Of a stretch of DNA of 59,970 bases, positions 1-6,708 are shown piece by piece. This DNA is from Spirochaetia bacterium (GTDB taxonomy: Bacteria; Spirochaetota; Spirochaetia; CADAEX01). The stretch is taken from NCBI GenBank assembly GCA_017446885.1, contig JAFSOR010000007.1, positions 1-59,970 on the forward strand, in the 5' to 3' direction. The notes beneath the pieces were generated by a model. It saw only the letters and a list, made by a program, of their open reading frames with translations, was not told the DNA's origin and did not search any database. The first letter of the stretch is position 1. Each line of letters opens with the position of its first letter. The translations under genes and the position numbers were made by a program.

Positions 1-325
1 CTCAGTCCCAATGTGGCCGTTCACCCTCTCAGGCCGGCTACTCATCGTCGCCTTGGTGGTCCGTTACACCCCCAACTAGCTAATGAGCCGCAAGCTCATC
101 CCACGGCGTGGCCGTAGCCACTTTCATGTCATAGTTCAATCATTGACATCTCATCCGGTATTACCCTGTGTTTCCACAGGCTATCCCCGTCCATGGGGCA
201 GATCACTTACGTGTTACTCACCCGTTCGCCACTCTAGGATGCCCGAAGGCATCTTGCCGTCCGACTTGCATGCTTAAGACGCGCCGCCAGCGTTCGTTCT
301 GAGCCAGGATCAAACTCTCCATTAT
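1..325 (-). rRNA. rrs: 16S ribosomal RNA, 5' part (gene runs off the left edge)
   Basis: Read on the minus strand, the canonical 5' box AGAGTTTGATCCTGGCTCAG begins at 318, so by analogy with E. coli numbering the mature 5' end is near 325. The following GCGGCGCGTCTTAAGCATGC block is typical of spirochaete 16S. Only about the first 325 nt (roughly to the V2 region) lie inside the window; the rest continues to the left. This is the main evidence for the organism call. Short open frames inside it are not genes. Confidence 0.97.
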
Positions 326-483
326 TTATCCCGGACCCGAAGGCCCGGCTTCAAACAATCTCAAATAAGATCCAATCCCTCTCGGAATTGATCAACTTCT
401 TCGTTGACCCGCTTTAGACTTCCTTCTCTTCCAATTATTCAAAAAAACAAATCTGACACTGCCATTTCTGACCGTGCCCGATT
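326..483 (-). other. 16S rRNA leader with UUCG-capped hairpin
   Basis: Untranslated stretch between the rRNA promoter and the 16S 5' end. Immediately before the mature end (331-348, minus strand) CCGGGCC-TTCG-GGTCCGG forms a 7-bp stem closed by a cUUCGg tetraloop, with one G:U pair. A second small stem, TCAAC-GAAGAA-GTTGA, lies about 60 nt further upstream in the leader. Such leader stems usually take part in rRNA processing and 30S assembly; that role is inferred here. No gene is seen in this stretch. Confidence 0.5.
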
Positions 484-513
484 AACTTACTACATTCCAT
501 TATTTTTTGTCAA
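484..513 (-). promoter_or_regulatory. Candidate rRNA operon promoter
   Basis: On the minus strand a perfect TTGACA (513-508) is followed after 18 nt by TAAGTT (489-484). The -35 box lies inside the last codons of the upstream phosphatidyltransferase gene, whose 3' end is formed by the same bases. The -10 match is only moderate, and alternative -10 boxes 15-16 nt downstream are possible. It is the only good -35 between that gene and the 16S start. Confidence 0.4.
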
Positions 514-1099
514 CACCTTTGTGCAACTTTTTAAGCAAAAATAATAAATAATCAAAAAAAGTAATAACAGTAAATAGAACAGATAGTGCGTAGAACACCA
601 TTGCAACAGCCCAGACTGTGTCCACTGCACCAAGACAGCAGCCGGTTCTTTCAAAGCTTACAGCCAGAAGAGAGCTTATGGCGGCAAAGGCATAAACCCA
701 CTCTTTTATCTTTCCGCCCATGCGTGCTCCCATTACAAAGCCGTGCTTCATCATAATCATCCGCATAAAGGTGACAGATATCTCGCGATACACAATGACA
801 ACAAATATCCACACAGGCATACGGCCGATGCCGACAAAGCAGAGGAAGTATGTAAACCGTGCAAAGAGGTCGGTGTAAGGGTCGAACATCTTGCCAAAAT
901 CCGAGACAATTCCGAACTTGCGGGCAGTATAGCCATCAAGAATATCAGAGACATCCATAAGGAGCATAAGAAGCCAGCACAGAATTACAGAGCCAGCGGC
1001 AAAAGAGCCGTCAGTCCATACTGGGAACATGAATACAACAAGGAATATTGGTGACAGTATAATCCGCACCGCAGAAAGATAATTGGGCAAATTTTTCAT
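500..1099 (-). CDS. CDP-alcohol phosphatidyltransferase (PgsA-like), downstream paralog
   Basis: A 199-residue integral membrane enzyme of the CDP-alcohol phosphatidyltransferase family, which transfers a phosphatidyl group from CDP-diacylglycerol to an alcohol such as glycerol 3-phosphate. The family signature is complete: D52, D55-G56, A59-R60, G69, D73, D77, the aspartates that hold the metal and CDP moiety. Several hydrophobic helices surround it. The start overlaps the stop of the upstream paralog by 4 bp (ATGA), so the two are translationally coupled. Its own 3' end carries the rRNA -35 box. Which alcohol it uses cannot be read from the sequence; phosphatidylglycerophosphate synthase is the default. 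Confidence 0.85.
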   Translation of the reverse strand: MKNLPNYLSAVRIILSPIFLVVFMFPVWTDGSFAAGSVILCWLLMLLMDVSDILDGYTARKFGIVSDFGKMFDPYTDLFARFTYFLCFVGIGRMPVWIFVVIVYREISVTFMRMIMMKHGFVMGARMGGKIKEWVYAFAAISSLLAVSFERTGCCLGAVDTVWAVAMVFYALSVLFTVITFFDYLLFLLKKLHKGVDKK

Positions 1100-1680
1100 C
1101 TATTATTAATTGTTTTCCTTATGAAAATTATATAATCCGCCAGAGAAAGCAGAGCTGCCACAGCAGAAAGGACAAAGAAGAACTGTGTTATCCAGTACAC
1201 CGGAGTCACAAGGCATGCAAAGAAATCAATCGGTCTTATGGTGATATAGACCAGACCGCTTATACCGGCCCCTGCATAAGCACAGGCCTTGAGCTTTCCA
1301 CCCATCCGTGCTCCCATGGCAATCCCGCGTTTCATCATCATAGTGCGCAGGAAAAGGATTGTGATCTCCCGATAGAGTATGATGGCAAAGATAACAATCG
1401 GCATAAGGTGTATGCCTACAAAGCACATGAAGTAAGTGAGCCGGCTGAAGACATCTGCGAACGGATCGAATATCTTGCCGAAATCGGTCACCTGCCCGCA
1501 CTTGCGCGCTGCAATACCGTCAAAGAGATCAGAAAACTCGATTACTATAAATAGAAGAATGCAAACTATGATTGAAAGTGCAGTAAAGCGCTGACCTGCC
1601 CACATAGGGAGAAAGAAGAAGAACATGAAGAACGGCGAGAGTATGATGCGGAGCGCTGTAAGCAGATTAGGCAGATTCAT
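1096..1680 (-). CDS. CDP-alcohol phosphatidyltransferase (PgsA-like), upstream paralog
   Basis: A 194-residue membrane enzyme clearly duplicated from, or with, its downstream neighbour: both share LPN at the N-terminus, a RIILSP motif, DFGK(I/M)FDP, TYF(M/L)CFVGI and GARMGGK. The catalytic set is intact (D51, D54-G55, A58-R59, G68, D72, D76). It is the first gene of a two-gene unit. There is no Shine-Dalgarno sequence; instead a strong promoter lies so close that the transcript would start at the ATG. One paralog may make phosphatidylglycerophosphate and the other use a different alcohol; this is inference. Confidence 0.85.
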   Translation of the reverse strand: MNLPNLLTALRIILSPFFMFFFFLPMWAGQRFTALSIIVCILLFIVIEFSDLFDGIAARKCGQVTDFGKIFDPFADVFSRLTYFMCFVGIHLMPIVIFAIILYREITILFLRTMMMKRGIAMGARMGGKLKACAYAGAGISGLVYITIRPIDFFACLVTPVYWITQFFFVLSAVAALLSLADYIIFIRKTINNR

Positions 1681-1686
1681 ATTAAA

Positions 1687-1716
1687 ATTGTATTCCTATA
1701 AATATAGGATTGTCAA
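1687..1716 (-). promoter_or_regulatory. Strong leaderless promoter of the pgsA-like pair, with palindromic spacer
   Basis: Minus strand: TTGACA (1716-1711), 18-nt spacer, TACAAT (1692-1687), then 6 nt (TTTAAT) and ATG at 1680. A start 7 nt after the -10 box falls on the A of ATG. The spacer contains the palindrome CCTATA-TT-TATAGG (1695-1708), a plausible operator. Confidence 0.65.
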
Positions 1717-1719
1717 GGT

Positions 1720-2343
1720 TCAGAAAATCTGTCCCGGAAGCTTGAGTTTTTTCTTGGGCGGGAAGAGAGCATCAAACTTATCCACATCAGCGTCAGAAAC
1801 ATAGTAGCCCCTGGGAGTCTGGTACACACCTGTGATTCCCTTAAGATAGCCTGGTTTAAGCTCCTTGCACAGGAAGAATGATGAGTCGGCCCCTTCCGGC
1901 AGATCGTGATACCGGATATCAAACTTGCTGGCATAATCAAAGCCGCATTTGCTGTAGAAGTCGATGTTGCCCTCAAACAGGACTGCACCGAACCCCTGCT
2001 CTGCCGCTTTTTCCAAGCAATAATCAAGAAGGATCTTGCCATAGCCTTTGCGCTTAAGAGAGGGTGTTATGCATATCGGCCCCATGGCCAGAACAGGAAT
2101 ATCCCGGCCGTCATCTGCGTTTATGACAGTATGCATGAACATATTCTGCCCTATCAATACCCCATCTTTCTCCATGACAAAGTCCAGTTCCCTTACAAAT
2201 GCGGGATCATCGCGGAGGACGTGGATCACATAATGCTCGCTGCATCCTGGGCGGTATACATTCCAGAACGATTCCCTTATAAGGTTCTCCACTGCTCTAT
2301 AATCTTTTTTCTGCTCTAATCTGAATGTAATGTTGTCAGCCAT
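1720..2343 (-). CDS. GNAT family N-acetyltransferase (YhbS-like)
   Basis: A 207-residue cytoplasmic acetyltransferase of the GNAT fold. The acetyl-CoA loop is visible in PSLKRKGYGKILLDY (family pattern Q/RxxGxG/A), preceded by the beta-strand VLAMGPICI and followed by VLFEGNIDFYSKCGF, a typical GNAT C-terminal segment. The substrate is unknown. I chose the ATG at 2343: an in-frame TTG 18 nt upstream overlaps the promoter. No Shine-Dalgarno sequence precedes the start; a TATAAT sits exactly 6 nt before it, so the mRNA is probably leaderless. Divergent from the first toxin-antitoxin pair. Confidence 0.8.
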   Translation of the reverse strand: MADNITFRLEQKKDYRAVENLIRESFWNVYRPGCSEHYVIHVLRDDPAFVRELDFVMEKDGVLIGQNMFMHTVINADDGRDIPVLAMGPICITPSLKRKGYGKILLDYCLEKAAEQGFGAVLFEGNIDFYSKCGFDYASKFDIRYHDLPEGADSSFFLCKELKPGYLKGITGVYQTPRGYYVSDADVDKFDALFPPKKKLKLPGQIF

Positions 2344-2349
2344 ACCGTT

Positions 2350-2379
2350 ATTATACCACAAAAATCATAGGCCCAGCAA
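2350..2379 (-). promoter_or_regulatory. Leaderless promoter of the GNAT gene
   Basis: Minus strand: TTGCTG (2379-2374), 18-nt spacer, perfect TATAAT (2355-2350), then AACGGT and ATG at 2343. The predicted start is the A of ATG. Confidence 0.6.
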
Positions 2380-2439
2380 TAAGGCACGCCCTGCTCGACC
2401 AGTTTTTACCAAGCCTACATATCTTGACAACTTAACAAC

Positions 2440-2468
2440 TTGACATCTTGACAAGTATATGCTATCAT
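2440..2468 (+). promoter_or_regulatory. Leaderless promoter of the first antitoxin-toxin operon, with repeated TTGACA boxes
   Basis: TTGACA (2440-2445), 17-nt spacer, TATCAT (2463-2468), AATGGT, ATG at 2475. Two further TTGACA copies lie at 2424-2429 and 2448-2453. The repeated box could be the binding site of the Phd-type antitoxin, since these operons are normally autoregulated; that is inference. Confidence 0.6.
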
Positions 2469-2474
2469 AATGGT

Positions 2475-2741
2475 ATGATACAGATGACAGTCGGGGAGCT
2501 CAAAGCTCAGTTTTCAGAAGTATTGGAAAAAGTAAAGCAGGGCGAGACCGTGCAGATTCTCTATGGACGGAACAAAAAGCCGGTGGCACAGATTGTGAAC
2601 ATGGAAAAGCCTAAAAAGAAACGCAGGATCCCTGGATTATGGGCAGCCAAAGGAACATTTACTGAGGTTGGAGACGGGAAAATCACACTTGAAGAGTTTC
2701 TTGGGGTCAATTCTTTAGATGAGGTTAAACCGCTGATATGA
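2475..2741 (+). CDS. Type II antitoxin, Phd/YefM family
   Basis: An 88-residue antitoxin. The N-terminal MTVGELKAQFSEVLEKVKQG and the following VQILYGRNKKPVAQIV are the classical Phd/YefM DNA-binding and dimerisation fold; the C-terminal third would wrap around and neutralise the toxin. An upstream in-frame codon at 2448 lies inside the promoter, so I take ATG 2475 (ATG 2484 is also possible). The stop overlaps the toxin start as ATGA, the standard antitoxin-first arrangement. Such pairs act in plasmid or island maintenance, stress or phage defence. Confidence 0.88.
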   Translation: MIQMTVGELKAQFSEVLEKVKQGETVQILYGRNKKPVAQIVNMEKPKKKRRIPGLWAAKGTFTEVGDGKITLEEFLGVNSLDEVKPLI

Positions 2742-3139
2742 AATATCTACTCGATACTCACACATTTATTTGGTTCACAATGGACCCGGCAAAACTCTCG
2801 AAAAAAGTCTGTAAAATTATTGAAGATGGGGATAATGAAATATTCATCAGCCCCATATCCTTCTGGGAAATAGCTATAAAGCACCAGCTGGGGAAGCTGG
2901 ACTTGGGGAAGATGAATATCCTGCATTTGCCCAATATTGCCACAGAATATGATTTCTCAATCCTCCCTCTTGATACTTACGATTATGTTTCGGTTCATAA
3001 CCTGCCTTTTAAGGAAAACCATCAAGATCCTTTCGACAGGATGCTTATCCACACCGCTATACGCAAAAACCTTATCCTGTTGAGCGGTGACAAGATGTTC
3101 CGGCAGTACGAGCAGGACGGCCTGCAGTTGTTGTGGTAA
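2738..3139 (+). CDS. Type II toxin, PIN-domain ribonuclease (VapC family)
   Basis: A 133-residue PIN-domain toxin. The acidic catalytic set is complete: D6 in LLDTHTFIW, E44 in SFWEIAIK, D97 and D100 in QDPFDRMLIH, and D118 in LSGDKMF. PIN toxins cut RNA, often tRNA or rRNA, using divalent metal. It overlaps the Phd antitoxin gene by 4 bp. The C-terminal codons for LQLLW plus stop recur almost exactly at 3372-3389, at the end of the next gene, suggesting loss of a second such toxin gene there. Confidence 0.88.
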   Translation: MKYLLDTHTFIWFTMDPAKLSKKVCKIIEDGDNEIFISPISFWEIAIKHQLGKLDLGKMNILHLPNIATEYDFSILPLDTYDYVSVHNLPFKENHQDPFDRMLIHTAIRKNLILLSGDKMFRQYEQDGLQLLW

Positions 3140-3151
3140 GGAGAATTGTTT

Positions 3152-3406
3152 ATGAAAGAAGTGACTAAAATCAAGATTTTCGAGAACAAGAATATAAGGA
3201 CCGCTTGGAACGAAGATGAAGAAGAATGGTATTTCTCCGTGGTGGATATTTGCTGGATTTTAGCTGATAGTCCAGATTTTAAAACAGCAAGAAAATATTG
3301 GAACAAGCTAAAACAAAGGCTCTCTGATGAAGGGAGTGAGTTGGTGACATTTTGTCACCAACTGAAAATGCCTGCAGCTGCTGTGGTAATGGAGGTAAAG
3401 CCATGA
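3152..3406 (+). pseudogene. Truncated Bro-N domain protein (phage antirepressor-like)
   Basis: An 84-residue open frame whose first 70 residues match the Bro-N DNA-binding domain (KIKIFENKNIRTAW, YFSVVDI, ARKYWNKLK, LVTFCHQLKMPAA). In full-length relatives the KMPAA segment is followed by a charged stretch of the DGK type and at least 150 further residues. Here the frame diverges just after KMPAA and stops 8 residues later, inside sequence that encodes a VapC-like C-terminus in another frame. AAGGAG at 3138-3143 supports ATG 3152. Probably non-functional, or a lone DNA-binding domain. Confidence 0.7.
3372..3389 (+). pseudogene. 3' remnant of a lost VapC-type toxin gene
   Basis: CTGCAGCTGCTGTGGTAA encodes LQLLW-stop in the +1 frame relative to the Bro-N gene. 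The intact toxin gene ends at 3122-3139 with the same five codons and stop, differing in only two T/C third or first positions, and both are followed by a GGAG ribosome binding site for the next gene. The shared CCTGCAGCTG is also what a normal Bro gene would have at KMPAA, so a deletion through a 10-nt microhomology explains the join. Confidence 0.5.
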
Positions 3407-3810
3407 TTAACCGATTTAGAGAACCACAGAAAAACTACTTTGAACAGGCCTGCAGAGAGCTACGGAATGGACGTAAAACCAGCCACTGGATCTGGTACAT
3501 ATTTCCTCAGATAAAAGGACTGGGTTATAGTTATAATTCAAACTTCTATGGCCTTTCTGGAATAGCCGAGGCCAAGGAATACCTGGCAGACAAAGAGCTA
3601 CGCGACCACCTGATACAGACATGCCAGATACTGATAGACTTGAATGCACCTGATATCGAGAAAGTCATGGGCTATATCGATGCAGTAAAGCTTAAATCAT
3701 CAATGACACTGTTCTACCTTGCCAGCAAGGAGAAAATATTCAAGCAGGTGCTGGATATGCACTTCGGCGGTCAGCTGTGCCAGTGGACTGTGGAGATGGT
3801 GGAAAAATAA
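3403..3810 (+). CDS. DUF1810 family protein
   Basis: A 135-residue protein of the DUF1810 (calpastatin-like) family of unknown function: RFREPQKNYFEQACRELRNG, SHWIWYIFPQIKGLG, SNFYGLSGIAEAKEYL and the terminal SSMTLFYLASK block are diagnostic. GGAGG at 3391-3395 supports ATG 3403 rather than the longer upstream frame. It lies inside the toxin-antitoxin island and probably inherited its ribosome binding site from whatever followed the lost toxin gene. Confidence 0.82.
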   Translation: MINRFREPQKNYFEQACRELRNGRKTSHWIWYIFPQIKGLGYSYNSNFYGLSGIAEAKEYLADKELRDHLIQTCQILIDLNAPDIEKVMGYIDAVKLKSSMTLFYLASKEKIFKQVLDMHFGGQLCQWTVEMVEK

Positions 3811-3875
3811 ACTGGTTAAGAAAACCGGTTGACTTTTGCCTCTAAATTGATTATATTGATTATGGAGGCAATTAT

Positions 3876-4142
3876 ATGGCTTTAACTGTTGGAGTACGGA
3901 ATAACAATATCTTTACTGTGGGGGCTTTTCAGGCCAAAACCTATTTTGCAGAACTTTTAAGAAAAGTAGAAGACGGAGCATCTTTTGTAATCACTCGGAA
4001 TGGTCACGACATAGCTACTATCCAGAAACCTATGGAAGTTAAGAATGAAAAAGCCCTTAAAGCCTGGAATACACTAATAAATATATCGACAGACATTACC
4101 CTTGATGAGATTGACGCCTGGAAGAAGGAGGGACGCAAGTGA
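3876..4142 (+). CDS. Type II antitoxin, Phd family (second pair)
   Basis: An 88-residue Phd-like antitoxin: VGAFQAKTYFAELLRKVEDG followed by FVITRNGHDIATIQKP is the canonical fold, with a C-terminal toxin-binding tail rich in charged residues. GGAGG 9 nt upstream of the ATG gives a good ribosome binding site, unlike the leaderless first pair. Its stop overlaps the GTG start of the PIN toxin. Confidence 0.88.
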   Translation: MALTVGVRNNNIFTVGAFQAKTYFAELLRKVEDGASFVITRNGHDIATIQKPMEVKNEKALKAWNTLINISTDITLDEIDAWKKEGRK

Positions 4143-4663
4143 ACGATCATGCCGCTGTTATCGATGCCTCTTTCTTTCTGGGTGCCTTTTTATCTGAATT
4201 CTGCAGCGACGAAGAAAAGAAGGCAAGGGATTATATTTCAAAAATTATTCAGAACAATGGCCAGATTTATGTACCACAGCTTTTCTGGTTTGAGATTGGA
4301 AATGTGCTGACCAATGCAGTCAAACCCAAGAAAGATGGCTCTGCTGGAAGATTGTCACTTCCCCAGTTCTTGACCGTATATCAGAATATTAGAGAATTGC
4401 CTATCTACACCGATCCACAGCCAGATTCCGAAACCCAGCTTAGAATATCAAACTTGGCAGTGCAATATAATCTGACATTCTACGATGCGTCTTATCTTGA
4501 ACTGGCTATACGCACATCCCTACCACTAAAAACCTTTGATAGAAAGCTCTTGCAATATTATAACCAAGACTACATTGCAAAGCTTGAAAAATCAATAAAA
4601 CAGACCAAAACAGGATTTGCTGCTGAGAAAAGGCTTGATGAGCTAAGAGAGATGGAGAAATAA
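4139..4663 (+). CDS. Type II toxin, PIN-domain ribonuclease (second pair)
   Basis: A 174-residue PIN protein, longer than the usual 130-145 because of a lysine/glutamate-rich C-terminal extension after the last catalytic residue. Acidic residues: D9 in VIDASFF, the E of LFWFEIGNVL, D in TFYDASYLELA and D in LKTFDRKLL. Start is GTG, overlapping the antitoxin stop (GTGA). Sequence is only distantly like the first toxin, so the two pairs are independent acquisitions rather than a duplication. Confidence 0.87.
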   Translation: MNDHAAVIDASFFLGAFLSEFCSDEEKKARDYISKIIQNNGQIYVPQLFWFEIGNVLTNAVKPKKDGSAGRLSLPQFLTVYQNIRELPIYTDPQPDSETQLRISNLAVQYNLTFYDASYLELAIRTSLPLKTFDRKLLQYYNQDYIAKLEKSIKQTKTGFAAEKRLDELREMEK

Positions 4664-4771
4664 GGAAAGTTTTTAGGTGTAGCATTATTTGAGACAGGAA
4701 ATGTGATAAAAAAAAGATTAAAGTAGACAAAAGTAAAATAAAGAAGTTATAATACTTATTGGAGGGGAAAG

Positions 4772-5779
4772 ATGTTGACCACAAAAATCAATAATCGTAG
4801 ATATCTTGGCAACAAGTATAGACTTCTTCCTTTCATTACAGAAACAATAGCTTCAGAATGCGGTAACTTTGATACATTTGCCGATATTTTTGCTGGAACT
4901 GGAGCTGTTTCATCGGCCTATGTTGATAAAAAACTTATAACCAATGATCTTTTATACAGCAACTACCTATGTCATATAGCCTGGTTCTCTGATGAAACAT
5001 TTGATGAAGCGAAAGTTAAAAAGTATATAGAATTTTTTAATAGTAATATTCCTTATGAAGAAAACTATATGACTAAAAACTTCTCAGACACATATTTTTC
5101 ACGTTCAGTTTGTTCTAAAATTGGTTTTATCAGAGAATATATTGAAAAAGAGTTCAATCTAAAAAAAATAAATACAAAAGAACGGGCACTATTAATTACC
5201 TCACTCTTATATGGCTTAGATAAAATTGCTAATACTTGTGGACATTATGATGCTTATAGAAAGAATGCCCCTTTAACCGATGAATTAATTCTTGCCCTTC
5301 CAGAACCAAATACTCATTTAAAACATAACGAATGTTACAATTGCGATACCAATGAACTTGTAAAAAAAATATATGCAGACATTGTGTACATAGATCCTCC
5401 ATATAATTCCAGACAATACAGTGATGCCTATCATTTAGTTGAAAACATTGCCAGGTGGGAAAAGCCAGCTGTTTTTGGCGTTGCAAGGAAAATGGACAGA
5501 AAAACAATTAAAAGCAAATATTGTACCCATTCAGCCCCAGAAGCTTTTTCAAGACTAATTAAAGATATTAAGGCAAAATATATTGTTGTTTCTTATAACA
5601 ATATGGCTCAAAAAGGAAATGAACGTTCCAATGCACGCATTTCTGATAAAGAAATTTTAAACACATTACAATCTAAAGGAACTGTTAAAACTTTTTCTGA
5701 AAAACTAAAGGCATTTACTACTGGAAAGTCTGAGCATTTAGATAATGAAGAGAGGCTTTTTGTCTGTAAATGCAACTAA
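4772..5779 (+). CDS. DNA adenine methyltransferase M1 of a type IIS system (D12 class)
   Basis: A 335-residue N6-adenine DNA methyltransferase. The AdoMet loop reads FADIFAGTGAVSSAYV and the catalytic motif is DPPY in VYIDPPYNSRQY, with motif I before motif IV as in the alpha (D12) group. The segment YSDAYHLVENIARWEKP resembles the first methylase half of FokI-like type IIS systems. TATAAT at about 4748 and TTGGAGGGG before ATG 4772 mark this as the first gene of an operon with a second methylase (10-bp overlap) and the nuclease. A and T are much more frequent than in core genes. Confidence 0.87.
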   Translation: MLTTKINNRRYLGNKYRLLPFITETIASECGNFDTFADIFAGTGAVSSAYVDKKLITNDLLYSNYLCHIAWFSDETFDEAKVKKYIEFFNSNIPYEENYMTKNFSDTYFSRSVCSKIGFIREYIEKEFNLKKINTKERALLITSLLYGLDKIANTCGHYDAYRKNAPLTDELILALPEPNTHLKHNECYNCDTNELVKKIYADIVYIDPPYNSRQYSDAYHLVENIARWEKPAVFGVARKMDRKTIKSKYCTHSAPEAFSRLIKDIKAKYIVVSYNNMAQKGNERSNARISDKEILNTLQSKGTVKTFSEKLKAFTTGKSEHLDNEERLFVCKCN

Positions 5780-6696
5780 AATCTAAAGATGAAATAGTTA
5801 AATCACCACTCAACTTTACTGGTGGAAAATATAAACTACTACCACAGTTATTGCCATTGTTTCCAGATGATATTGACACTTTTGTTGATTTATTTTGTGG
5901 TGGTTGTAATGTTGCTCTCAATGTTAATGCAAAAAAAATCATTTGTAATGATAAAGATGACAAACTGATTGGTCTCTTTTCTTTTCTTAAAAAGCACAAT
6001 TTTACTTCACTATACCATAAATTAATTTACATTATTGATAAATATAATCTTTCAAATTCTAACAAAAATGGCTATCCATTCTATAATTGCGACTCAGCAA
6101 TCGGTTTAGGGGAATATAATAGAACCGGCTTTAAACAGTTAAAAGACACCTTTAATTCAACTTCTTATGAAGATGAAAATTATTATCTAATGCTTTATGT
6201 TTTAATTGTTTTTTCATTCAATAATCAGATACGATTTAATTCAAAAGGTCAATTCAATCTTCCTGTTGGGAAACGTGACTTTAATCAGCAAATGCAAGAC
6301 AAATTGGAAATTTTCTTATCTACCGTTAAAAAGCAAAAAATATACTTTAAGAATAAGGATTTTGCGCAAATATTACCCAATACCCTTAGCTCCAAAGCCT
6401 TCGTTTATGCCGATCCACCATATTTAATTACATGTGCAACTTATAATGAAAAACATTGGAATGAATCAGAAGAAAAAAGACTGCTTTTATATTTAGATAA
6501 TATTTCAAAAATCGGGATAAGATTCGCCCTTTCAAATGTCCTTTCAACAGATAACAAAGCCAATACAATTCTAAGCAATTGGCTAGAAAATAACTCCAAT
6601 TACATATGTCATCACTTAAATTATTCCTATAAGAACTCAAATTATCATAAAAAGAATATTGCAAAAACGGATGAAGTGTTAATCACAAATTATTAG
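5770..6696 (+). CDS. DNA adenine methyltransferase M2 of a type IIS system (Dam-like)
   Basis: A 308-residue D12-class adenine methylase. Motifs: FTGGKYKLLPQL at the N-terminus, FVDLFCGGCNVALNV (AdoMet loop), NQIRFNSKGQFNLPVG, which is the Dam/DpnII-type block, and YADPPYL (catalytic DPPY). An asymmetric type IIS site needs each strand methylated by its own enzyme, which explains two adjacent and different methylases. The Dam-like block hints at a GAT-containing target, as for AlwI (GGATC) or FokI (GGATG); the exact site is inference. The ATG overlaps the M1 stop region, so translation is coupled. Confidence 0.87.
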   Translation: MQLKSKDEIVKSPLNFTGGKYKLLPQLLPLFPDDIDTFVDLFCGGCNVALNVNAKKIICNDKDDKLIGLFSFLKKHNFTSLYHKLIYIIDKYNLSNSNKNGYPFYNCDSAIGLGEYNRTGFKQLKDTFNSTSYEDENYYLMLYVLIVFSFNNQIRFNSKGQFNLPVGKRDFNQQMQDKLEIFLSTVKKQKIYFKNKDFAQILPNTLSSKAFVYADPPYLITCATYNEKHWNESEEKRLLLYLDNISKIGIRFALSNVLSTDNKANTILSNWLENNSNYICHHLNYSYKNSNYHKKNIAKTDEVLITNY

Positions 6697-6708
6697 GAGA
6701 ATCAATTA

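Noticed and set aside
83..277. 64-aa open frame near the left edge
   Set aside because: It lies within 16S rRNA sequence on the opposite strand and has no ribosome binding site.
2418..2455. Repeated TTGACA boxes as a transposon end or att site
   Set aside because: No partner copy or inverted end was seen across the island; a promoter/operator reading explains them.
3352..3402. Longer start of the DUF1810 protein
   Set aside because: The extra 17 residues overlap the Bro-N frame and the toxin-gene scar; the strong GGAGG serves ATG 3403.
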